NCBI GenBank assembly: GCA_963763325.1
Contig: CAVXOL010000023.1
Coordinates: 667,467-731,466 of the forward strand
Direction: 5' to 3'
DNA length: 64,000 nucleotides
From: JBBECJ01 sp963763325
GTDB taxonomy: Bacteria > Chloroflexota > Chloroflexia > Thermomicrobiales > CFX8
The position numbers were made by a program, and so were the translations under genes. Under the pieces are notes generated by a model. That model was given only the letters and a program-made list of their open reading frames with translations, did not search any database and was not told the DNA's origin. Below are positions 53,798-63,636 of the stretch, in pieces (position 1 is the stretch's first letter; each line of letters opens with the position of its first letter).

Positions 53798-55036
53798 GTG
53801 GTGTCCGACGAGCAGTTCCGCGAGGCCTGGCCACGCGTGGTGCGCGTCCTGGCCGCGTGGTGCGGCAGTCTCGACGCCGCCGAGGAGTACGCCGCCGAGG
53901 CCTTCTCACGGCTGCTCTCCACCGCGCCACGGGCGCGCCCCCGCCGACCCGGTGGCGTGGTGCATCCAGGTCGCCAAGCGTGCCTTCATCGACGACCAGC
54001 GACGCGGAGCGCGCTTCACCCGGCTGGCGCCGGCGCTGGCAGGAGCCGGCGGGACTGCCTCCCTGGCCGACGACATGGACCCCGACGACCTGGCCGCCGG
54101 TCTCGACGACCGGCTCGCCCTGCTCTTCGTCGCCTGCGACGACGCCCTGGCCCGCGGGGCGCAGCTCGTGCTCGCCCTGCGGATCGTCTGCGGCCTGAGC
54201 ATCCCCGAGGTCGCCGAGCACCTGGGCATCAAGGAGACCGCGGCCGCGGCGCGGCTGACCCGGGCCAAGGTCACCCTGGCCACCGCGCGGGGCGAGTTCA
54301 CCGTGCCCGACGCGGCCGAGCGCCGTCGGCGGCTCCCCACCGTCCTCGACTGCGTCGCGGGGATGTTCACCGTCGCCCACCGGGAGGGCTTCGCGCCGCT
54401 CGACCCGCTCGATGACCTCGGCGCCCACGCCCTGTCGATCGCCGACGCGCTGGCCACGGAGCTGCCCGACGAGCCCGAGGTGCGAGGGCTGCGGGCCCTG
54501 ATCCTGCTCGGCCTGGCCCGCCGGCCGGGGCGGCTGGACCACGAGGGCGTCGCGCTCACGCTGGACGAGGTCGACCGCTCCCGATGGGACCGGCGGCTGG
54601 TGGACGCCGGGCTGGGCGAGTCGGCGCGCGCGATGCGGCTGCTCGCCGGGGCGCCACCGCAGCGCTACGTCCTGGAGGCGGCGATCTCCGGCCTGCACAC
54701 CGTGGCGCCGTCGACGTCGGCGACCGACTGGGGCCAGGTCCTCGCGCTGTACCGCGAGCTGTCGCTGACCTGGCCTTCTCCCGCGGTGGAGGTCGCCTCC
54801 CTGTGCGCCCGCGCCCGCGCGCAGCCGCAGGACACCACCGAGGTGGAGGCGCGAGCTGACCAGGATCGCCGCCGAGGGGCCGTCGTACGCCCGTCGCGAC
54901 GCGGAGTACGCCCTGGCCGACCTGCTGTGGCGCACCGGGCGGCGGGACCAGGCGGCCCCGATGTACGCGTCGCTGGCCGAGCAGGCGCGCTCCGAGCCGG
55001 TGCGGCGGTTCTGCCTGCGCCGCGCCGGGCAGCCCT
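53798..55036 (+). CDS. ECF sigma factor with C-terminal DUF6596-type region, frameshifted twice
   Basis: 412 residues between GTG 53798 and TGA 55036, whose spacing is a multiple of three; two compensating shifts near 53,935 and 54,850. Sigma region 2 is 'EAWPRVVRVLAAWCGSLDAAEEYAAEAFSRLL' with 'DPVAWCIQVAKRAFIDDQRR', and region 4 is 'LALRIVCGLSIPEVAEHLGIKETAAAARLTRAKVTLA'. A long helical C-terminus ('RALILLGLARRPGRLDHEGVALTLDEVDRSRWD', 'RYVLEAAISGLHTVAPSTSATDWGQVLALYRELS') is typical of the YciI-partner sigma group. No anti-sigma gene is adjacent; the extension may do that job. Confidence 0.87.
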
Positions 55037-55110
55037 GAGGGCTGGCGGGGAGCCGCGACAGGTCGCCACGCTTCGCGGCTCCGGCTTTCCCCGCCGGGGA
55101 CACTGGGGCC

Positions 55111-56210
55111 ATGGCGCACTGGAGAAGCCGACGGGTCGTGGCCGCGCTCGTGGCCGGCCTCGCGTTGTCGGCCGCGGCCTGCTCCGCCGAGGAGGAGCCG
55201 AGTGCCGCCCCTGAGGCCGCGGACCGCACCGAGGTGAGCGAGTCGAGCCCCACGGAGGAGTCCACGGGCACCTCCCGCAGGGCCGACCCGAGCGCCAAGC
55301 AGTCGACGCAGTCCGGACGCAGCGCCGCGTCGACCCGATCTCGCTCGAGGCGCTGTCGCGCGCCGACCTGACCGGTGGCGGGCTGCGCCTCGGCGCGATC
55401 CGCGAACGCACCCCGAGCTACACCTCCTACGACGTCAGCTATCGCTCGACCCTGGCGGGTGACGGCACCGGCCCGCTGCGGGTCACCGGCGTGCTCAACG
55501 TGCCGACCGGACGGGGGCCGTTCCCCGCGGTGGTGCTGGCTCACGGCTACATCGACCCCTCCTACTACGTGCGGGGCCAGGGCATGACCCGCGAGCGGGG
55601 CTACCTGGCGACCCGCGGCTTCGTCTCCCTCCACGTCGACTACCGCAACCACGCCGAGTCCGACGACGACCCGCGGGTCGACTCCGCCGTGCGGCTGGGC
55701 TACGTCACCGACGTGATCGCGGCGGCCAAGGCGCTGCGGTCCTCGCCCGACGTGGCGGTCAACGACAAGGTCTCGCTGGTCGGTCGCTCGATGGGCGGCG
55801 GGGTGACGCTCAAGGCGCTGACGGTCGAGCCGGGGCTCTTCCACCGCGGCGTGGCCTGGGCGTCGGTGTCCAGCCTGGAGGCCGAGAACTTCCGCCAGTT
55901 CATGGCCGACGACGGCTCGCGTGCCGAGCTGCGCGCGCGGATGCGGAGCCGGCACGGGCTGCCTGCCGACGACCCTGCCTTCTGGCGCGGCGTCTCGCCT
56001 CGTCCCCGCTTCGACCAGATCACCGAGCCGGTGCTCATGATCCACGGCCGCTTCGACGACACCTGCCCTCCGCGCTGGGCCACGGAGTCGCAGCGGGCGC
56101 TGCGCGCGGCCGGCGCCGACTCGACGCTGGCGTGGTACGAGGACGGGCACGCCTTCGGCCCGGCCTTCAACGCCGCCATGGACCGCACGATCCGTTTCCT
56201 CCGCAGCTAG
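55111..56210 (+). CDS. Alpha/beta hydrolase lipoprotein (S9-like), frameshifted
   Basis: About 366 residues. Lipoprotein signal with lipobox 'SAAAC' at about residue 24, then a Ser/Thr/Glu-rich linker and a shift near 55,325. The hydrolase domain has 'PFPAVVLAHGYIDPSYY' (oxyanion), nucleophile Ser in 'VSLVGRSMGGG', Asp in 'MIHGRFDDTCPP' and His in 'YEDGHAFGPAF', all in the order of prolyl-oligopeptidase-like esterases. Anchored outside the cell membrane; substrate unknown. It stands alone between the sigma factor and an intergenic repeat. Confidence 0.85.
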
Positions 56211-56221
56211 CTGTCGCTCGC

Positions 56222-56297
56222 GGTGCTCGAGCACCATTCCAGTGGTCGAGCGCAGTTCGGTGGTCGAGCGAGCTTCGGTGGTCGAGCTTGTCGAGAC
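56222..56297. repeat. GGTCGAG intergenic repeat cluster
   Basis: A perfect 14-base palindrome GGTGCTCGAGCACC (56222-56235) is followed by three GTGGTCGAG units starting at 56242, 56260 and 56278, an exact 18-base period, the last running into CTTGTCGAGACC. Similar GGTCGAG/TCGAGACC words are common between genes in Nocardioides-type genomes. It lies between convergent genes. Confidence 0.65.
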
Positions 56298-56307
56298 CTC
56301 CACGCCC

Positions 56308-57592
56308 TCACGTCCGTCTGACGAAGCTGATGGCGCCGTCGGGTCGGTACTGGTGGTCGTAGGCGGGGTCGTGGATGCGTTGGTGGTGGAACCCGCACAG
56401 CGGGACGAGGTCTCGTAGGTCGGTGTGGCCGTCTCGGAGCCAGGGGATCCGATGATGGGCCTCGCACCAGGCGTAGGGGGTCTGGCAGCCGTCGGCGGCG
56501 CAGGTCTGGTGGGTCAGCGCGGCGGCGGTGCGCTGGGCCTCGGTGAAGAACCGTGCCGAGCGGCCCAGGTCCAGCAGCACGGACTTCTTGTTGAGCACGG
56601 CGGGGATCAGGGCGGCGTTGCACGCCAGCCGCCGGGCTTCGGCGGCGGAGATCAGGTCGCCGGTGTCGAGGCCGGCGGCGCGCAGTCCGTCGAGGAGGCT
56701 GTCGTGGTCGAGCTTGACGATCACCAGGCGGCGACCTTGCCGTGGAGGTGGTCGGTGGGCAGGTGCTCGATCAGCGAGACGAGTGCTTCGCCGCGGCGGC
56801 GGTCCCACTCGAACCCCTCGGAGTTGGGGTTGCCGATCGCGCCGATCTGGGCCTGGGTGGCGCCGAGGCGTCCGCGTCGGGGTGAGGACATCTGGTCGAG
56901 GATCTTCTTCAGGATCGCCCCGGCCAGGGTCGGGCACGGTGGCGGTGATCCGCATGGTGCCGTCGCCGTTGTCGTGCAGGGTGCACCGGGTCTTGGCCCG
57001 GGCTGCTTCTTCCTCGTCGCGCAGCTGGGCGTCTTCGGCGGCGTCGACCTTGCGCCGGTCGCGCTTCGATGGCCTCCAGTGCCCGACGTCCGGCGGCGTG
57101 CAGCGCCTTGGGGTCCATCGGCTTGGCCTTCGCGACCAGGGCGGCCTCGACCGCGGCGACCTGCTCCGGGGTGAGGTCCTTCGGCAGCCGTTTGAGGGCG
57201 GCGGCGATCACCCGGGCGTGCGCGGTGGACAGCTCACCCTTGGTCAGGGAGGCCTGGGTGCCGGCCAGCATCTGCTGGCACAGGTCCTTGGCGAGCTTGG
57301 TCTGGCGTGAGGACTCCGCGGGCTCGGTGTTGGTGGTCTTGGCGAGCCAGTCCGAGGCCGAGGCGGCCCCGGAGGCCTGCGGGACCCGGGCTTTGTCGGC
57401 GGCGGCGACCAGCTTCATCTCCAGTGCCTGCAACCGGGCCCGGGCGCGGGCGCAGTCGCGCACCAGCGTCGCGTAGGCGTTGCTGGAGACCGGGTCGTCG
57501 GTGAGCAGGTCCAGCAGCTCGTGGACTCCCTCGATCACCGAGGGCGCGCCCAGACCTTTCTGCAGGTCGGGCAGCTGGTCCAACAACGTCAT
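56308..57592 (-). CDS. DUF222/HNH endonuclease (13E12-type), frameshifted
   Basis: About 428 residues in three frames, shifts near 57,065, 56,935 and 56,735. The N-terminal DUF222 is helical ('VIEGVHELLDLLTDDPVSSNAYATLVRDCARARARLQALEMKLVAAAD', 'ASASDWLAKTTNTEPAESSRQTKLAKDL', 'GELSTAHARVIAAALKRLP'). The C-terminal HNH nuclease is 'CAADGCQTPYAWCEAHHRIPWLRDGHTDLRDLVPLCGFHHQRIHD' with two C-x-x-C/H pairs. Such genes are abundant and multi-copy in actinobacteria; their role (mobile, REP13E12-like or defence) is unsettled. Strong actinobacterial marker. Confidence 0.88.
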
Positions 57593-57852
57593 GGATACAG
57601 TTTATTCGAACACATGTACGAGTCAATGTCTCAGCCGCGAGTCGCCGAAATCTGGGGATAACCGGCTCCTCGAGCCGCCGTCACGACAGGCGTCTCTCGA
57701 CCCAAGTTGGACAACCGCACTGTCATGGCGATGAGCCGAAGTCTGTGGGGACCAGACGGCCGGTCTGTGGAATCGCGCTATGTGTCTCGACCTGCTTCGA
57801 ACGAACCGCCTCACGCATTGACTGCCGTCCGCCGTCGCAGCACGCTGCGTGT

Positions 57853-58627
57853 ATGGCAGTGACCGCGACGAGCGCCCTGGGGCGGCGGTGGTTCCTTGTG
57901 CAGGCAAGCAAGGGCGTCCTCGGGTTTGCGGTGCTGGGGTTCGCGGCGGCCTGCAGCTCCACCAACGACGAGACGGATGTTGCCAGCGGCCCAGGCCGTA
58001 GCGGCTCCTTCGTCGGGTTGGACTGGTGGAGAGTCGACTTCGCCTACGTGTCGGCCTACGTGCTCGTGCGCGGCCGCGAGGCGGCGTTGGTCGACTGCGG
58101 CTTCTCGAGCCGTGTGGACGAGATCGGAGCGGTGCTGAGAGCTGCGGGCACGGGGTGGGATCGCGTGCGCCACGTCCTGATCACCCACTCTCACGGCGAC
58201 CACGTCGACGGCTTCGCGGAGGTCACCGCTCGCCGCGCCGGGCGCGGCCCTCTACGCCGGCGCGGCAGAGATGGAGTCCTTGGGGCCCAACATCTGGTCG
58301 GGGCGGTCGCAGCGGTGGCCGGTCCGCCCCGTGACAGATGGCCAGGAGGTGTTCGGCCTGGAGGTGGTCGACACACCCGGCCACACTCCCGGCCACATCG
58401 CCATCTTCGACACCGGCTCGCGGGTGCTCGTCGCCGGAGACGCTCTCACCAACACCATCGACGGGCTGAGGGGCCCGATGGCGGACTTCACCCTGGACAT
58501 GCCCACAGCCGAAGAGTCGGTCCGCAAGCTCGCCGCCCTGGAACCCCAGGTCATCCTCGTCGGCCACGGTCCACCCGTCGAGCGAGACGCCGCCGCCCAG
58601 CTGCGTCGGCTGGCCAGCTCCCCATGA
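57853..58627 (+). CDS. MBL-fold metallo-hydrolase with Tat lipoprotein signal, frameshifted
   Basis: About 258 residues from ATG 57853. The N-terminus has a Tat motif 'LGRRWFLVQASKG' and lipobox 'GFAAAC'. The metal motif 'LITHSHGDHVDG' (H-x-H-x-D-H) is complete; after a shift near 58,240 follow 'VDTPGHTPGHIAIFD' (His), 'LVAGDALTN' (bridging Asp) and 'LVGHGPPV' (last His). It would be a cell-surface di-zinc hydrolase of the glyoxalase II/beta-lactamase superfamily; substrate unknown. Confidence 0.85.
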
Positions 58628-58664
58628 GCTGACCACGTCGAGGCAGGTCCTTGCCCTCGACTCG

Positions 58665-59225
58665 CTAGAGGAACTGGGCGGGGTCGAACTCCTCGATGGG
58701 GATGATGCGGACGCGCGGCAGCGGTTCCTTGAAGGCGCGCACGTCGTACTCGAGGTCGAACGTCTCGAGGTCACCCTCGGCGAGCTCGGCGAACCCGTGA
58801 TTACGGAACTCGACGAACCCGACCACGCCGACCCGTCGACCATCGAGCAGATCACCGACCTGCTCGATGAAGTCACCGTCATTGCTCACCAGCATCACGT
58901 CCGCTTCGCGGCGGCGAAGCTCGACAAGCGTCCGCTGGATGGCGATGTCGACCACCTTCTCGCCGACGGCACCGGACAGAGCGATCGGGCGGTAGCCGAT
59001 CGCCAGGAGCGCCTGGACGAAGGACATCGGAAGCTCGTTGTTGGCAGCGAGGAAGAACAGCCCGTTGGCCGGCTGCCCCCACTGCTCCTGCGCGAACTGC
59101 AGGAGACGCTCCCATCGGGGTCGCTCCTCGGGACGGGGGCGCCGTCCCAGTATCGAGGTGCCCAGAGTGGCGTCGATGTTCTCCCCGTCGACGAGGAGAT
59201 AGGTCGTGCGCGGAGCCTCGTCCAT
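58665..59225 (-). CDS. NYN-domain protein (PIN-like ribonuclease family)
   Basis: 186 residues, intact. The acidic nuclease residues are in 'TTYLLVDGENIDATLG' and 'ADVMLVSNDGDFIEQVGDLLDGRRVGVVGF', with 'KVVDIAIQRTLVEL' providing the third site. NYN domains are related to PIN nucleases and process RNA in several systems. The C-terminal 35 residues ('LEYDVRAFKEPLPRVRIIPIEEFDPAQFL') are outside the domain. No partner gene such as a LabA or toxin-antitoxin element was seen. Confidence 0.85.
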   Translation of the reverse strand: MDEAPRTTYLLVDGENIDATLGTSILGRRPRPEERPRWERLLQFAQEQWGQPANGLFFLAANNELPMSFVQALLAIGYRPIALSGAVGEKVVDIAIQRTLVELRRREADVMLVSNDGDFIEQVGDLLDGRRVGVVGFVEFRNHGFAELAEGDLETFDLEYDVRAFKEPLPRVRIIPIEEFDPAQFL

Positions 59226-59296
59226 GCGACGAGCCTAGAGGCGGTCCCGGCGTCTGCCATCGGAATCAAGCACATCTGCCACGTCGAGCCCCGGCG

Positions 59297-59719
59297 TCAG
59301 CCCCAGTCGCCGCCGCGGCCCCGCTTGACGTCGCCTCGCCGCTTCTTCGCGCTCAGCCGCCGCTCGACCGAGCCCCGCGTGGGACGAGTGCGTCGCCGCG
59401 GACGGGGTGGTGGTGCCGCGGCCTCGCGCACCAGGTCGGCCAGTCGCTCCCGCGCAGCCCGCCGGTTGGCCAGCTGGGTGCGGTGCTCGCTCGCCGTGAT
59501 CGTCAGCACCCCGTCGACCAGCCGAGCTGAGAGCCGTTCGAGCAGGCGACCGCGAAGCGTGGGGGAGAGGACCGCGGACGCCGCGACGTCCCAGCTGAGC
59601 TCCACCCGGCTGTCGGTGGTGTTGACGCCCTGCCCACCCGGGCCGGAGCTGCGGGAGAAGCGCTCGCTCAGCTCGGCCGCCGGGATCACCAGCGAGCGGG
59701 AGACGGGCAGGTCGGACAC
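59297..59719 (-). CDS. arfB: ArfB/YaeJ-like peptidyl-tRNA hydrolase (ribosome rescue)
   Basis: 140 residues from GTG 59719. 'ERFSRSSGPGGQGVNTTDSRVELSWD' contains the class-1 release-factor G-G-Q loop; 'SEHRTQLANRRAARERLADLV' is the following helix; a basic tail rich in Arg/Lys ('RRLSAKKRRGDVKRGRG') matches the mRNA-channel-binding tail of ArfB. It frees stalled ribosomes by hydrolysing peptidyl-tRNA. The gene is immediately downstream of the oxidoreductase-methyltransferase gene (start 5 bases before that gene's stop on the minus strand), suggesting co-transcription. Confidence 0.88.
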   Translation of the reverse strand: MSDLPVSRSLVIPAAELSERFSRSSGPGGQGVNTTDSRVELSWDVAASAVLSPTLRGRLLERLSARLVDGVLTITASEHRTQLANRRAARERLADLVREAAAPPPRPRRRTRPTRGSVERRLSAKKRRGDVKRGRGGDWG

Positions 59720-59723
59720 CTGC

Positions 59724-61303
59724 TCATGATGCCCGCCGCGCCCGGAGCACGGAGTCCTGGATGTCGATCGGCTCGCCGGTCTCGGGGTGGGCCTGGGTGC
59801 GCGGGCCGCGACTCGCACACCTCGACCTCCCACTCGGCCCCGTCGAGCGCGGGGAGCAGGTCCTCCGGGGCGAACATGAACGAGGCGTGGCCGTGGCGCA
59901 GTCCCGTGCCGAGGTCGGCCGGGTGGTGCCCGACGACCAGCAGGGTGCCCCCGGGCGCCACGGCGGCGCCAGCCGCGGGTGACGTCGAGCATGCCCCCGT
60001 CGGGCAGGTGGACGAACTGCGACGTCACCAGGTCCCACAGCTCGCCCTCCGCTTCGAAGTCGCGCACGTCGACCTGACGGGTCTCGAGCCGGTCGCCCAC
60101 GCCGCGCTGGCCGGCGGCTTCGGCGGTCCGTGAGAGTGCGGCGGCCGCGAAGTCCGTGGCCGTCACCCGCCAGCCCTTCTCGGCCAGCCACACGGCGTCA
60201 CCGCCCTCGCCGCAGCCGACGTCCAGGGCGCGGCCCGGGGTGAGGTCGGCGACCTCGGCGGCGAGCTGGGCGTTGACCTCGCCGCTCCAGACCCGCTCCC
60301 CGCTGTAGCGCTGCTCCCACGCCGGCACCTCGAAGAGCTCCGCGCGGTACGCGGCCACCGCGTGGTCGGCGTCCTCCGCGGCCAGGTCGGCGTTGACCAC
60401 TGCTCCGACCCGTGTCCCGTGGGCGGCGGAGGCGATCAGGGTCGCGTTCATATCGGTCACGTTGCCCGCCGCGTACAGACCCCGCACCGCGGTCGCGCCC
60501 ATCTCGTCGACTCGCAGCACGCTGCCGAGCAGCACTCCCGCCGACTCGACCGGCTCCGGGACCAGGCCGAGCGGGGCCAGGTAGTCGACCCGTGCCTGAG
60601 GTCGCGAGGCGACGACGATCGCGTCGCGCTCGAGCACCTCCCCGTCGCGCAGCCGCAGACCGACGAGCCGGTCGCCGTCGACCATCACCTCCTGCGGGGT
60701 GCCGTACGCGAACCGGACACCCCTCGCGGCGAGCCGCTCCGAGTCGGCGTCGGGCAGCTCGACGCCGTCGGCGAGCACCATGACGACGTCGTCGCTGAGC
60801 TGGCGGAAGAGCAGGCCGTGGTGGGCGGCCAGCGGTGACGTCGCGAGGACGGCGATCGCCCGGTCGCGCACCTCCCAGCCGTGGCAGTAGGGGCAGTGCA
60901 GCACGTCGCGGCCCCACCGCTCGGCCAGCCCCGGCACGTCGGGCAGCTCGTCGACCACCCCACCGGCGACCAGCACCCGCCGCGCGGTCACGGTGCCGCC
61001 GCCCGCGAGGTCCACCTCGAACCCGAGCCGGTCGGTCCCGGCCTGTCGCACCTGGACCACGCGGTCGTCGACCACCTCGACGCCGTACTGCGCCACCTCG
61101 GCGCGGCCGATGGCCAGGAGCTCGCGGGGTGGCACGGCCTCGCGGCCGAGGTAGTTGTGCGCGTGCTCGGCGGGGGCGTTGCGCGGCTCACCCGCGTCGA
61201 CCACCAGCACCCGACGCCGCGATCGCCCCAGCGCCATCGCCCCGCTCAGGCCGGCGGCACCGCCACCGACCACCACCACGTCGTACGTCGTCGTCCCAGT
61301 CAT
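59724..61303 (-). CDS. Bifunctional FAD oxidoreductase (TrxR-like) / class I methyltransferase, frameshifted
   Basis: About 525 residues from ATG 61303, shifts near 59,975 and 59,805. Residues 1-310: FAD site 'VVVVGGGAAGLSGAMALG', redox pair in 'LHCPYCHGWEVRD' (C-x-x-C), and 'VRGLYAAGNVTD' near the end, as in thioredoxin-reductase-like enzymes. From about 350: SAM-binding 'ALDVGCGEGGDAVWLAEKGWRVTATDFAAAAL', 'DLVTSQFVHLP' and 'LLVVGHH'. This domain fusion is known from actinobacteria and may couple a thiol redox step to methylation or detoxification. Divergent from an XRE-cupin regulator that probably controls it. Confidence 0.87.
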
Positions 61304-61326
61304 GTCACGAGGGTGCACCCAGGCTC

Positions 61327-61362
61327 GCTGCTATGACAAACATATTTGCTGCTGTGGCAAAC
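61327..61362. promoter_or_regulatory. Paired direct-repeat operator between divergent genes
   Basis: GCTGCTATGACAAAC (61327-61341) and GCTGCTGTGGCAAAC (61348-61362) differ at two positions and start 21 bases apart (two helical turns). Between them CAAA-CATA-TTTG forms a small palindrome, the only AT-rich spot of the 66-base intergenic gap. Probably the site of the XRE-cupin protein for itself and the divergent gene. Confidence 0.55.
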
Positions 61363-61369
61363 TGGCGCC

Positions 61370-61932
61370 ATGTCCGACGACGACGACGTCCTGCGCAACG
61401 TGGGTCCGCGGCTGCGCCAGCTGCGGCTGGAGCGCGAGGCCACGCTCAGCGACCTGGCCGAGGAGACCGGCATCTCGCTGAGCACGCTGTCGCGGCTGGA
61501 GGCGGGGCAGCGCAAGCCCACCCTCGAGCTGCTGCTGCCCCTGGCCCGGGCCCACCGGGTGGCCCTCGACGAGCTGGTCGACGCACCGGAGACCGGGGAC
61601 CTCGGGTGCGGACCAAGCCGATCCGGCGACACGGTCGGGTGTTCCTGCCGCTGACCCGGCGGCCGGGGGGCCTCCAGACCTTCAAGATGGTGCTGCCCGT
61701 CGACCCCGCCCCCACCCGCGGGCTGCAGACCCACGAGGGCTACGAGTGGCTCTACGTGCTCAACGGCACGGTCCGGCTGCTGCTGGGGTCACGTGACCTC
61801 ACGCTGGCGCCCGGCGAGGTGGTCGAGTTCGACACCCGGACCCCGCACTGGGTGGGCAATCCCGGCCCCGACGCCGCCGAGGTGCTGGCGATCTTCGGGC
61901 CGCAGGGGGAGCGGATGCACGTGCGCGGCTGA
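61370..61932 (+). CDS. XRE-cupin transcriptional regulator, frameshifted
   Basis: About 187 residues from ATG 61370. HTH_3 domain at about 8-65: 'VGPRLRQLRLEREATLSDLAEETGISLSTLSRLEAGQRKPTLELLLPLARA'. After a shift near 61,605 comes a cupin: 'RGLQTHEGYEWLYVLNGTVRLLLGSRDLTLAPGEVVEFDTRTPHWVGNPG' with the two cupin motifs (G-x-E-x-x-Y-x-L-x-G and P-x-G-x-x-x-x-F-x-x-x-x-x-H). These regulators sense a small molecule with the cupin and often repress a divergent gene. Its start is 66 bases from the oxidoreductase-methyltransferase start. Confidence 0.88.
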
Positions 61933-61970
61933 GTCACCGACGTTGTGCCGCGCAGCGTACCGTCGGGAGG

Positions 61971-62682
61971 GTGAGGGCGCGACTCCTGCTCCGGGTCACC
62001 GGCGCCGCGACGGCGTTGCTGCTGGCCGGATGCGCCGACGCGCGGCCCGCAGACCCCCGGCCCGCGGCGAAGCCGCGGCAGACGCCGCCCAGCGCCCGCG
62101 CGGAGGCCTCGTCGCCGTCCTCGACCCCGCCCGAGCCGTCCGCGACCCCGGAGCCGCCGCCGCGCCCCGAGCCGCTGCGCTCCTACCTGAGCGTCCCCCG
62201 GATCGGTGTCGAGGACTTCCCGGTGGTGCGCTACCGCGGCCGACCCGACGACGCCCCGGGCACACGGATCCAGAACGCCGGCCCGATGGCTTCCCCGCGA
62301 GGTGAGCGCGGCGGTGTCGGACCCGGCGAGGTGGGCAACTTCATCGTCACCGGGCACCGCACCTCGCACACCATGCCCTTCGCCGACCTGCCCGACCTCG
62401 CCGCTGGTGACCGCGTACGGGTCCGGTCGGGCGAGCAGGTGCACGTCTACCGGATCACCCGGACCCGGTGGACGTCCTTCCGCGAGCCTGCCTCCCGTGC
62501 CGCCCAGGAGGCGCCCGTCCCGGGCGCGACCGGGCGTGGAGCCGACCCGGGCGATGATCACGCTCTCCACCTGCGCGACGCCGGAGGACCATGCCGCCGG
62601 CAACTACTGGTCGGACCGCTTCGGCAACCCCGAGCACCGCATCGACAAGATCGGCGTCCTGGTCCGCTCAGCCCCCGCCTGA
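61971..62682 (+). CDS. Sortase (class E/F type), frameshifted
   Basis: About 237 residues from GTG 61971. Lipoprotein-like or membrane N-terminus ('LLRVTGAATALLLAGC'), then a Pro/Ser/Ala-rich linker to about residue 70. Sortase core: 'LRSYLSVPRIGVEDFPVVRYRG', catalytic His in 'FIVTGHRTSHTMPFADLPDL', then after a shift near 62,500 catalytic Cys in 'ITLSTCATPEDH' and Arg in 'GNPEHRIDKIGVLV'. It would cleave and link surface proteins to the cell wall or pili, supporting a Gram-positive host for this half of the contig. A nine-bp hairpin follows (62687). Confidence 0.85.
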
Positions 62683-62686
62683 GCGC

Positions 62687-62707
62687 CCCGCAGTGGTTCA
62701 CTGCGGG
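62687..62707 (+). terminator. Hairpin after the sortase gene
   Basis: CCCGCAGTG-GTT-CACTGCGGG, a perfect nine-bp stem with a three-base loop, five bases after the sortase stop. Confidence 0.6.
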
Positions 62708-62749
62708 CATGGAGCCCACGCACCTTGGCGCGGCGAGCCCGACGACACT

Positions 62750-63615
62750 GTGGACGAGGAGATCGCCCATCCCACGCTGACCTACCAGCGGACCGGACGG
62801 GTCGCCCGGATCACCTTCGACCGGCCCGATGCGGGCAACGCGATCACCGCCGACACCCCGACCGACCTCGCGACCGCGGTGGAGCGCGCCGACACCGACC
62901 CCCGGGTCCGGGTGATCCTGGTCTCGGGTCGCGGCAAGGGCTTCTGCGGCGGGTACGACCTGTCGCTGTGGGCCGAGCAGCGGATCCCCAACCACGACCC
63001 GGGCGAGACCTGGGACCCGATGCTCGACTACGCCCTGATGAGCCGCTTCACCAAGGCGTACGCGTCGCTGCTCCACGCCGACAAGCCGACGGTCGCCAAG
63101 GTGCACGGGTTCTGCGTCGCCGGGGGCACCGACATCGCCCTGCACTGCGACCAGATCGTGGTCGCCGACGACGCCAAGATCGGCTACCCGCCGACCCGGG
63201 TCTGGGGGGTCCCGTCGGCCGGGATGTGGGCGCACCGGCTCGGGGACCAGCGGGCCAAGCGGCTGCTGCTGACCGGCGACTGCCTCTCGGGACGCGAGGC
63301 GGCCGACTGGGGCCTGGCGGTCGAGTCCGCGCCCGCCGAGCAGCTCGACGACCGCGTCGAGAGCCTGCTCGCCCGGATCGCGGCGATGCCGCTCAACCAG
63401 CTGATGATGGTCAAGCTCGCCCTCAACTCCGCACTCCTGGCCCAGGGCGTCGCCACCTCGCAGATGATCAGCACCGTCTTCGACGGCATCTCCCGCCACA
63501 CCCTGAGGGCTACGCGTTCGCGCAGCGCGCCGAGGAGGTCGGCTTCCGTCAGGCGGTCGCCGAGCGGGACGGGCCGCCGTACGACGACCGCGGGCCGTCG
63601 ACCCACAAGGGCTGA
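62750..63615 (+). CDS. Enoyl-CoA hydratase/isomerase family (crotonase) protein, C-terminal frameshift
   Basis: About 288 residues from GTG 62750 (start uncertain, no clear ribosome site). Crotonase features: 'RVARITFDRPDAGNAITADTPTDLATAVERADTDPRVRVILVSGRGKGFCGGYDLS' (first oxyanion hole), 'KPTVAKVHGFCVAGGTDIALHCDQIVVADDAKIGYPPTRVWG' (second), 'QRAKRLLLTGDCLSGREAADWGLAVE'. A shift near 63,508 moves the end into the frame 'GYAFAQRAEEVGFRQAVAERDGPPYDD'. The catalytic glutamates of true hydratases are not in the usual places (G-T-D-I-A instead of G-G-G-x-E), so another acyl-CoA reaction is possible. Confidence 0.83.
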
Positions 63616-63636
63616 GCCCGGCAAGCCAGCGCGTGC

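Noticed and set aside
53040..56303. 1087-codon minus-strand frame
   Set aside because: It is antisense to five well-supported plus-strand genes; very high GC keeps the opposite frame open. Its composition is Arg/Gly/Pro-rich with no domain.
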